Shown: positions 1 through 5,178 of the stretch, piece after piece | Layout of the letters: every line of letters begins with the position of its first letter | How positions within the stretch are numbered: the stretch's first letter is position 1 | Source of the DNA: an uncultured Planctomycetaceae bacterium | Lineage (GTDB): Bacteria; Planctomycetota; Planctomycetia; Pirellulales; Pirellulaceae | Assembly: GCA_937967755.1 (NCBI GenBank) | Contig: CALBTA010000129.1 | Span: 1-5,178, forward strand | Direction of reading: 5' to 3' | DNA: 5,178 nucleotides | Notes under the pieces: model-generated | What the model was told of the DNA's origin: nothing | The model's input: only the letters and a program-made list of their open reading frames with translations | Database searches by the model: none | Made by a program: the position numbers and the translations under genes

Positions 1-277
1 GTAACTATCTCAGGCACTGCGGGTACCGCTACACATAAATGAAGATCGCACTAGCGTTTTTTTGAACCACGTAATTCCAGCCCAAGTGTCGAACTCGCGG
101 GAACGAAGTGTCTGGGGGCCACGATTGCGACACAGCAAGCATCATAAGTCGTTTATCTGCAACAGTTTACAGCCACACACTTGGGGCCGACGCGACCGCG
201 ACTGGAACCTGTTAGACAGTTGGCCCTGGTAGAATTAGCGTTGACGTGCAAAGAGATTCCACCCCTGATGAGACAAC
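1..277. other. Non-coding region upstream of csrA
   Basis: No protein-coding frame of convincing length or composition is visible here on either strand, and nothing resembles a tRNA. The region should hold the csrA promoter and 5' leader. Visible elements are weak: a run of seven T at 57-63 after a 5-bp inverted repeat (27-31 with 52-56), a 7-bp direct repeat AAGTGTC at 84-90 and 106-112, a TAGAAT hexamer at 230-235 and a TTGACG hexamer at 241-246. None has a well-spaced partner that would allow a firm promoter or terminator call. The region may also include the 3' flank of a gene lying before the window. Confidence 0.5.
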
Positions 278-478
278 ATGCTTGTACTATCCCGTAGCCG
301 AGATCAGCGGATCATGATCGGTGATGATATTGAGATTGTCATCGTCGATATCCGCGGCGACAAGGTTCGCATCGGCGTCGAGGCCCCCCGCGACGTGGCC
401 GTGCATCGCCAGGAAGTTTACGAAGCGATCAAGCGGGCTGACCAGGCGGCGAAATCGCCGGGTAAGACCGATGCGTAG
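278..478 (+). CDS. csrA: Carbon storage regulator CsrA (post-transcriptional RNA-binding regulator)
   Basis: CsrA is a small cytoplasmic homodimer that binds GGA-containing hairpins in mRNA leaders and so alters translation and mRNA stability. The 66-residue product matches the family along its length: MLVLSRS at the N-terminus, MIGDDIEI (13-20), KVRIGVEAP (29-37) and [12 protein letters not shown] (40-51). Arg6 and Arg44, at the positions of the two main RNA-contacting arginines of E. coli CsrA, are both present. The charged tail after residue 52 is variable, as is usual. The ATG at 278 is chosen because it gives the canonical MLxLxR start; no strong Shine-Dalgarno sequence precedes it. No flagellar gene or fliW is visible beside it, so this copy stands alone here. 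It converges on the isomerase-like gene with 13 bp between the stop codons. In planctomycetes, as elsewhere, CsrA targets cannot be predicted from this sequence alone. Confidence 0.95.
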   Translation: MLVLSRSRDQRIMIGDDIEIVIVDIRGDKVRIGVEAPRDVAVHRQEVYEAIKRADQAAKSPGKTDA

Positions 479-491
479 ATTCGTCGTGTAG

Positions 492-1436
492 TTAAGCGAA
501 TGCCTTGCGTAGCACTTCCAGGCTTTTGGGGATTGCCGTTTGGTAATCTTCCTTGCCTTCGAATTCCAGCGAGACGTACCCGCGGAAGTTTTGCTCCTTG
601 AAGATTTTGCCGATGCGGGGGTAGTCGAGGTCGAGCGTGTACCAGGTTCCGCCGCCGAAGTATGTCTTCGCCTGAATGAAGACGGTTTGCGGGGCCATTT
701 GTTCAAGCTGCGGGTAGGTGTCGTCGAGGAAGTTGCCGGTATCGGTCAGGACTTGCAGCCAGGGCGAGTCGATGGCGTCAACAATCTTCAGCACGCCGGC
801 GGCCGTTCGCCCCAGGCCCCAGTGATTTTCCAAACCTAAGATCACCCCGCACTCTTTGGCTTTGGGAAGGCATCGTTCGAGGCTGTCGATCACCCACTTG
901 TAGCCGTCGTCGTCGGTGTAACCTTCGATGCGCGGTTCGATGCCGCGGTTCTTCATCAGTTCATCGAAGTTTTTGGAAGTGCCCCAACGCCCTGTGTTCA
1001 CGCGGATAATCGGAATGCCCAACTTGTAAGCCAGTTCGATACAGCCCAGCGTATGGTCGATGTTCTTCTTGCGGACGTCCGCTTCGGGTGAGACGAAGCC
1101 CTGGTGCGTCGAGAAGCCGCAGAGGTCGAGGCCGTTGATCAACGCGTGGCGTTTTAGTTTTTGGAGGTAGCCGTTTTCCTCGCTCGCCATTTGCATGTGC
1201 AGAATCTCGACTCCGTCGAAACCCCACTCGGCGGCGAGGTCGATGCACTTTTCGATGGGCAGTTTCAGACCTTCTTTGAAACGCCAGAAGGAATAGGTCG
1301 AAACGGCGATGGGGTTGCCGCGTTTGCTGTTGGGCATGGGAGCGTCTTTGGCTGATTGGGCGTGGGCTGGGGCGATGCCGTAGGAGGCGGGTATCGCCGC
1401 GGCGGCTAACGTGTTGAAGGTGCGGCGGGTGATCAT
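492..1436 (-). CDS. Tat-exported sugar phosphate isomerase/epimerase-like protein (xylose isomerase-like TIM barrel)
   Basis: This 314-residue protein belongs to the xylose isomerase-like / AP endonuclease 2 TIM-barrel superfamily, whose members isomerise or epimerise sugars using a divalent metal. The N-terminus carries a twin-arginine signal (TRRTFNTLAAAA, residues 3-14), with a likely cleavage site after AHA at 26, so export as a folded enzyme is expected. The barrel runs from about residue 42 to 312: GFDGVEIL (72-79), STHQGF (109-114), IIRVNTGRWG (143-152), LGLENHWG (200-207), LTDTGNF (230-236), FIQAKTYFGGG (253-263) and YVSLEFEG (287-294). By analogy with the family, Glu203, Asp232 and Glu291 are likely metal ligands. 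The position where a ligand His is usual appears to be Gln255. The start is fixed by the RR motif; no Shine-Dalgarno is seen. It is the last gene of the minus-strand series, 56 bp after the PQQ-propeller gene. The substrate is unknown; a secreted carbohydrate-processing role is inferred. Confidence 0.85.
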   Translation of the reverse strand: MITRRTFNTLAAAAIPASYGIAPAHAQSAKDAPMPNSKRGNPIAVSTYSFWRFKEGLKLPIEKCIDLAAEWGFDGVEILHMQMASEENGYLQKLKRHALINGLDLCGFSTHQGFVSPEADVRKKNIDHTLGCIELAYKLGIPIIRVNTGRWGTSKNFDELMKNRGIEPRIEGYTDDDGYKWVIDSLERCLPKAKECGVILGLENHWGLGRTAAGVLKIVDAIDSPWLQVLTDTGNFLDDTYPQLEQMAPQTVFIQAKTYFGGGTWYTLDLDYPRIGKIFKEQNFRGYVSLEFEGKEDYQTAIPKSLEVLRKAFA

Positions 1437-1458
1437 GGGATGGTCAGTTCGTGATGCG

Positions 1459-1494
1459 AAGGAGTTGGACGGATCGGCGATCCGAACTACACCT
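1459..1494 (-). repeat. REP-like palindromic repeat, copy 1
   Basis: This 36-bp segment matches positions 2794-2829 at 30 of 36 bases without gaps. Its core is a 6-bp inverted repeat, CGGATC (1470-1475) and GATCCG (1479-1484), around a 3-nt loop. On the minus strand it has GTAG (complement of 1487-1490) just 5' of the hairpin, the head arrangement of REP elements. The outer arms pair only partly. Its edge overlaps the TAG stop (1493-1495) of the PQQ-propeller gene. It fills much of the gap before the isomerase-like gene. REP identity is inferred; the repeat itself is seen directly. Confidence 0.75.
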
Positions 1495-2770
1495 ATCTGG
1501 TTGTTTCGATGCGGTAGAGACTTCGTTCGGTACGGATGAGCAGTGCGTTATCAATCACCGCGGGCGACGCGAGGGTGCGCTCCTTCAACTCGCTGGTTGT
1601 CAACTGTCGCGGCTGTTTGGCAGCCGCCATCATCGTGCATTTGCCTTCTTCATCCAGGAAGTAAATGTTGCCGCCTGCATAGATCGGCGAGGCCGAGAAC
1701 TTTCCCCCGAACCGCTCTTGCCAATGCAACTCGCCGGACTTGGCATCGACACAACTGGCAACCCCGCGGTCGCTAACCAAGAACAGTTCGTCGCCAACCA
1801 GCAACATCGAAGGGGAATGCGGTGCGCCGCGTTTCAACGTCCAACTAACGTGCGTTTCGGTTACGTTGCCCGTGCCGGTTGGGCGAATGGCCAATGCGCT
1901 GGGCGAATCAAATCCGGTTGAGATGTAGATCAAACCGTGACCATAAACCGGCCGCGGAACAACCGAATAGCCGTCGTACTCAACCCGCCAAATTTCCTTG
2001 CCGTCGTCAGGGTTGTAAGCACCGACCATGCCGGCACCCGGGCTGATGATCTGTTTCTTACCGTCAACTTCAATCACCAGCGGCGTACAGAAGGCGAATT
2101 TCTTGGGGCGTTCAATCCCGCGCCGGGTTTGCCAAACGAGCTTGCCTGTTTCGCGATGCAGCGCGTTCAGTTTCTGCTCGCGAGCACCGTCGGTACTGAA
2201 GACCAACAGATCGCCAACCAGCGCCGGCGAACCGCCGTTGCCGTGCACGGGCCGATAGGAAATCTCGTTCGATTTCCACTTCACAGTTCCGTCCAATTTC
2301 AAGCAAGCCGTTCCTTGGTGGCCAAAGTGCACGAACAGTTCGCCTTGGTCGATGATCGGCGTTGGGCTGGCGTGGCTGTTTTTGGAATGGATGCCGGGCG
2401 AAGTGTCGCCGCGTTGGCGAAAGATTTCGGCGTTCCAAATCTCTTTGCCATCGGTTCCGTTCAAGCAAATCGCGCGCAGCGAGTAATCGCCGCTTTCACC
2501 TTCGACCGGCACGGCAGTGGTCAGATAGATTCGTCCATCCACGACAACCGGCGAAGACCATCCCTCGCCGTCGATCGGCTGCTTCCACGCGATGTTGGTT
2601 TCGCGGTCCCACCTGGTCGGCAGTTGTTCCGCGCCGGAATGCCCTTGCCCAGTCGGCCCGCGAAATTGCGGCCAGTTTTCCCATGCCAGGGCGCAGTCAA
2701 CATTCGATGCCCACGCTGCCATCGCAAGCGCGGCGATTGCTACTGTGCGGAAGATTGGGTGGTGGGTCAT
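1493..2770 (-). CDS. Secreted PQQ-binding-like beta-propeller repeat protein
   Basis: This 425-residue protein has a Sec signal peptide: a basic start, a hydrophobic core at about 9-22 and probable cleavage after ALA at 29. It then opens with WPQFRGPTGQG (33-43), a motif I associate with planctomycete PQQ-like propeller proteins. Blade signatures of the type (D)G(K)xxW recur: GTDGKEIWNAE (105-115), KLDGTVKWKS (158-167), HRETGKLVWQT (205-215), NPDDGKEIWRVEY (253-265) and DAKSGELHWQERF (342-354). Interleaved SSP, SPT, GGSPAL and SASPIY segments mark the blade strands. The fold is shared by BamB-like scaffolds and PQQ dehydrogenases; without clear PQQ and metal ligands I do not call a dehydrogenase. 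The location is extracytoplasmic. The gene lies 72 bp after the kinase fusion on the same strand, with a REP-like hairpin between them. An AT-rich stretch (2771-2790) just upstream of the ATG has no Shine-Dalgarno. Its stop codon falls in the second REP-like copy. Specific function is unknown. Confidence 0.85.
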   Translation of the reverse strand: MTHHPIFRTVAIAALAMAAWASNVDCALAWENWPQFRGPTGQGHSGAEQLPTRWDRETNIAWKQPIDGEGWSSPVVVDGRIYLTTAVPVEGESGDYSLRAICLNGTDGKEIWNAEIFRQRGDTSPGIHSKNSHASPTPIIDQGELFVHFGHQGTACLKLDGTVKWKSNEISYRPVHGNGGSPALVGDLLVFSTDGAREQKLNALHRETGKLVWQTRRGIERPKKFAFCTPLVIEVDGKKQIISPGAGMVGAYNPDDGKEIWRVEYDGYSVVPRPVYGHGLIYISTGFDSPSALAIRPTGTGNVTETHVSWTLKRGAPHSPSMLLVGDELFLVSDRGVASCVDAKSGELHWQERFGGKFSASPIYAGGNIYFLDEEGKCTMMAAAKQPRQLTTSELKERTLASPAVIDNALLIRTERSLYRIETTR

Positions 2771-2793
2771 TTGAAATCAAATAAATGTTCGGC

Positions 2794-2830
2794 AAGGTGC
2801 AGGGCGGATCAGCGATCCGCACTACACCTT
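2794..2830 (-). repeat. REP-like palindromic repeat, copy 2 (long imperfect hairpin)
   Basis: This is the second copy of the repeat at 1459-1494, in the same orientation. Here the hairpin is much stronger: GCGGATC (2804-2810) pairs perfectly with GATCCGC (2814-2820) around a 3-nt loop. The outer AAGGTG (2794-2799) pairs with CACCTT (2825-2830), and 15 of 17 stem positions are paired overall. Minus-strand GTAG (complement of 2822-2825) lies 5' of the inner stem. It begins 12 bp after the stop codon of the kinase fusion gene and ends 23 bp before the PQQ-propeller start. No T-run follows on either strand, so it is not a canonical intrinsic terminator, although it could stabilise or attenuate a transcript. 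Confidence 0.8.
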
Positions 2831-2842
2831 GAGGATAGTGAG

Positions 2843-5178
2843 TTAGTCCGAGTCATTCTCACTGGTTGCAGGTTGTTTGGGAAGTGTCAAAACCAGGCGA
2901 AAGCCCAGATCGTCTCGCTGGTGTGTGGGGTGAACTGAGTTTCGAACTCGCGTGCGGCATTGGGCCGCGGTTCCCCGAAAACTGCCGCCACGGACAATCC
3001 TCACCAATCCCGATAACGGCCCTTGCGGATCGTACCGGCCTGAGAAGCGATAGTAGTGCGTGTCATGCCAGTCGGCACACCATTCCCAAACGTTGCCGTG
3101 CATATCGTGCAGACCCCAGGCGTTGGGTTTCAACTGCGCGACCGGATTCGACGTCTCGTTGGAATTGCCTCGCGTCCACGCGTAAGCATCCAACTCGGTC
3201 AGGTCGTCGCCATGGGAAAACTCGGTGGTCGCGCCCGCCGCGCAGGCATATTCCCATTGGGCTTCGGTGGGAAGCGCAAAAGCGAGTTTCGGATCGGAAT
3301 GTTCGGCGTTGAGTTGCCCGATAAGCGCACGGACTTCTGTCCATCGCGCGATCGCCGGATGTTCAGTCTGAACATCCGGTGCGTCCACTTCCATCAGCCC
3401 CTTCCACTGCGCCCACGTCACTTCGTGTTTACCCAAAGAGAAGCCTCGCGTGAACGTGACCCGGTGCGCGGGTTGTTCTCCCCACAACAGGCTCGGCGCG
3501 AGGTGATCACCCAAGTCGGAAGCTTGCCCGCGTAGCCGCTCAAGATCGTCGGCATCGGAGGCCATCATGAATTCGCCGGGTGGAATGAACCGGAACGTCA
3601 TGGAGACGTCTTCATTCATTGCGACGTTTCGTTCGACTGACACACCGAAGTGTTCCGCCCACTTCTTTTGATATGCCTGGGCTTCGGTGCTGGTCAGCGG
3701 AAACATGGCCAGCGGCGGGCCGTCGGGAACGGGCGAACCCGTATCGCCCGAGCCATTCGAGGCGTGATCTGCAGAGCCATCGACTGGATCCACCGAGTTC
3801 GGTTGAACGCTTGCGGCCGGCACGCGCGCCGCCGAGCAGATATCGCCTTGACCCATTCCTCCTTCGACGTTGAACGCTGTGAAGTACAACTTCCGCCCGT
3901 CTGTAGAGATTTCAGGCGAAAACTCATTGCCTGGCCCGTTGATCTGGGGGCCGAGATTGATCGGTGCGCTCCACTCATCATCGCCGCCGGCACGGGTGCT
4001 GATCCATAGGTCACTCCGTCCGCTGCCGGCGGATCGAACCGAGGCGAATATCAATACGCTCTCATCCGCCGAAAGCGCGGGGCCGGTCTCCGCGCCCGAT
4101 GAATTCACACCAGGCCCCAGGTTCTTCGGATCAGCAAACCGATCATCCAACGACGCGCGGCTGGCTTGAAACAAATCGTATCCCCCTTGGCCACCCACCT
4201 GGTTCGAAGCATAGATCAGCACGCGACCGTCGCGGGTCAACGCCGGGTCGGTCTCATCCGCGGGAGTGTTCACCTGCTGTCCCAGATTCTTTGGCGTGGG
4301 CCAAGGATCGCCGCGCGACGCTCTGCGGCTGATGAACAAGTCTCGCCCTCCGACGCTGGGACCGCGGTTGCTGGAGAAGATCAACGTCAGCCCGTCAGCG
4401 GAAATCGCCGGGCTGGTCTCGACCAGGCTGGAATTGACCTGCGGGCCGAGCGACTCCGGCGACGACCAAGGGGCGTCGAGAGATTCCCGTGTGCATTGCC
4501 AAAGGTCGTCGCGGCCCAGTGTGCCCTCGCGGCTGGATGCGAACAGGGCGACTAGCCCGTCAGCGGTCATCGTGAAATCGCCGTCCCTACTCCCGCTGTT
4601 CAAATTCTCCAAGCCTTTCGGGCGCGACCAACTCCAGTCAGAAGCGGTCAAGATGTCGTGCAGATCGCGTCGAACGACTTGAACGTGGTGGTGGTCCCCT
4701 CGCGAAAGTTTGAAAGCACCCCCTTCGATTTTCAGATGCTCATTGCCCGGTGTCAGCCGGATTTCGTAAACCCCGGTTGGGTAAGCGTACGGCGATTCGC
4801 GCTGGTTCGCGGCGAAGCGGTCGACCACAGCGCCGGCGCGGAACAGTTCCAACTGCACGTCGGGCTGCTCAGATTCAACGACGATGTGCCCTTCCCTTGA
4901 GGGCGCGAGAACCGCCCACGCCGCCAGCAACAAGCAGCACAGTCCGCCCACCAGCGCGGCCAGCCAACGCGGGCGGCTGAGTAAACTTCTCTGCTTGCCC
5001 GTTGGCTTCGCGACAGGACTGGGAGCAGGGCCAGATTTCACTTCGTCGTGGATTGCAACGCCATCGAGCGCAGCGATCACATCGTCCATCGATTGGTAAC
5101 GGTCGTCCGGGTTCTTGGCGACCATCATCCGAAAGACTTGATCGAGCGCGCTGGGGGAATCCTCTCTGTGGTCGCCCA
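2843..5178 (-). CDS. Membrane Ser/Thr protein kinase fused to PD40 propeller and FGE-like (SUMF1) domain, N-terminus outside window
   Basis: The frame is open to the window edge, giving 777 visible codons. The Met at 5128 is internal, so residues below count from it. The codons before it (ending DQVFR) and NPDDRYQSMDDVIAAL (6-21) form the last helix of a Hanks-type kinase C-lobe, with Arg10 at the conserved subdomain XI position; the catalytic core lies beyond the window. Then follow a Pro/Ser-rich juxtamembrane segment, one transmembrane helix (about 55-75), a PEGA-like beta domain (80-154) ending in a VVRRD strand, five PD40/WD40-like repeats (about 167-435) spaced exactly 55 residues, a disordered Gly/Ser/Asp/Pro linker (436-475), and an FGE/SUMF1-type domain (about 505-750). 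The last carries LPTEAQWEYA (619-628), MHGNVWEWCADW (676-687), RGGSF (713-717) and GFRL (742-745). Only one of the two FGE active-site cysteines is kept (Cys724; Gly719 at the other), so oxidase activity is doubtful. Expected topology is kinase inside, propeller and FGE-like domain outside. Ligand and targets are unknown. Confidence 0.88.
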   Translation of the reverse strand, partial: GDHREDSPSALDQVFRMMVAKNPDDRYQSMDDVIAALDGVAIHDEVKSGPAPSPVAKPTGKQRSLLSRPRWLAALVGGLCCLLLAAWAVLAPSREGHIVVESEQPDVQLELFRAGAVVDRFAANQRESPYAYPTGVYEIRLTPGNEHLKIEGGAFKLSRGDHHHVQVVRRDLHDILTASDWSWSRPKGLENLNSGSRDGDFTMTADGLVALFASSREGTLGRDDLWQCTRESLDAPWSSPESLGPQVNSSLVETSPAISADGLTLIFSSNRGPSVGGRDLFISRRASRGDPWPTPKNLGQQVNTPADETDPALTRDGRVLIYASNQVGGQGGYDLFQASRASLDDRFADPKNLGPGVNSSGAETGPALSADESVLIFASVRSAGSGRSDLWISTRAGGDDEWSAPINLGPQINGPGNEFSPEISTDGRKLYFTAFNVEGGMGQGDICSAARVPAASVQPNSVDPVDGSADHASNGSGDTGSPVPDGPPLAMFPLTSTEAQAYQKKWAEHFGVSVERNVAMNEDVSMTFRFIPPGEFMMASDADDLERLRGQASDLGDHLAPSLLWGEQPAHRVTFTRGFSLGKHEVTWAQWKGLMEVDAPDVQTEHPAIARWTEVRALIGQLNAEHSDPKLAFALPTEAQWEYACAAGATTEFSHGDDLTELDAYAWTRGNSNETSNPVAQLKPNAWGLHDMHGNVWEWCADWHDTHYYRFSGRYDPQGPLSGLVRIVRGGSFRGTAAQCRTRVRNSVHPTHQRDDLGFRLVLTLPKQPATSENDSD
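3836..4630 (-). repeat. Coding tandem repeat: five PD40 propeller blades, 165-bp period
   Basis: Within the kinase fusion protein the conserved Asp of the (A/S/T)xDG turn occurs at residues 190, 245, 300, 355 and 410 (counted from the Met at 5128), that is, exactly 55 residues or 165 bp apart each time. Each unit reads approximately W/F-xxP-xxLGxxVN, an acidic SP/DP turn, xDG, a LIFxSxR strand, a Gly-rich turn, then DLW/F. The first unit is more degenerate before its DG. The DNA of the units has diverged, so this is a protein-level repeat and not recent slippage. The pattern matches the PD40 (TolB-like/WD40-like) family; in many proteins it forms a propeller that binds ligands or partners. 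Confidence 0.85.

Noticed and set aside
27..63. Intrinsic terminator: CGCTA (27-31) with TAGCG (52-56) followed by seven T
   Set aside because: The stem has only 5 bp with a 20-nt loop; the stronger 4-bp GCGG/CCGC hairpin (19-29) is too far from the T-run. A terminator for a gene before the window is possible but not supported.
230..269. csrA promoter using TAGAAT (230-235) or TTGACG (241-246)
   Set aside because: TAGAAT has no recognisable -35 at 16-18 bp, and TTGACG has no -10-like hexamer at the right distance before the ATG.
479..501. Bidirectional terminator between csrA and the isomerase-like gene
   Set aside because: ATTCG (479-483) and CGAAT (497-501) form only a 5-bp stem with a 13-nt loop and no flanking T-run, and the right arm lies inside coding sequence.
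287..706. A 139-codon minus-strand frame overlapping csrA and the end of the isomerase-like gene
   Set aside because: It overlaps two well-supported genes in other frames and has Arg/Ser-rich low-information composition typical of shadow frames.
1937..2938. A 333-codon plus-strand open frame opposite the PQQ-propeller gene
   Set aside because: It lies antisense to a clear protein family, runs across the gene boundary and the REP-like repeat, and its translation shows no recognisable domain, signal or family motif. It is a reading-frame shadow of GC-rich coding sequence.
3056..3535. Plus-strand open frames opposite the FGE-like domain, for example 3056-3535 and 2866-3312
   Set aside because: The minus strand encodes continuous SUMF1-type motifs throughout; the plus-strand translations carry no family features.
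5126..5128. Met codon at 5128 as the start of the kinase fusion protein
   Set aside because: The frame stays open upstream to the window edge, and the preceding codons continue the kinase C-lobe helix (ALDQVFRMMVAK), so this Met is internal.

Overview
The window looks like chromosome of a planctomycete, probably a Pirellulales-type relative. The case rests on gene content: a membrane Ser/Thr kinase fused to an extracytoplasmic PD40 propeller and a formylglycine-generating-enzyme-like (FGE-like) domain; a secreted PQQ-type propeller that opens with the WPQFRGP motif common in planctomycetes; and a twin-arginine-exported sugar-isomerase-like TIM barrel. All three complete gene starts lack an obvious Shine-Dalgarno sequence. 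The assignment is by inference only, since no phylogenetic marker is present.

Layout. Positions 1-277 hold no convincing gene. csrA (278-478) lies on the plus strand. Everything else is on the minus strand and is transcribed toward csrA in this order: the kinase/propeller/FGE-like fusion (2843 to beyond 5178, its N-terminus outside the window), the secreted PQQ-like propeller (1493-2770), and the Tat-exported sugar phosphate isomerase/epimerase-like protein (492-1436). The last of these converges on csrA with 13 bp between the two stop codons.

The two gaps between the minus-strand genes (72 and 56 bp) each carry a copy of the same ~36-bp imperfect palindrome. Read on the minus strand, each copy has a GTAG tetranucleotide next to a hairpin, the layout of REP elements mobilised by REP-associated tyrosine transposases. 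One copy supplies most of the stop codon of the PQQ-propeller gene; the other can fold into a nearly perfect 17-position stem just after the kinase gene.

Functional reading. The three minus-strand proteins all act, wholly or partly, outside the cytoplasm. A membrane kinase with a large outer sensor sits beside two exported proteins, which is compatible with a small surface or periplasmic module. No substrate can be named, and co-transcription is uncertain because of the intervening hairpins. I see no complete new defence or mobile system. The most unusual items are the kinase fusion, with its exact 55-residue internal periodicity and incomplete FGE active site, and the REP-like repeat pair.
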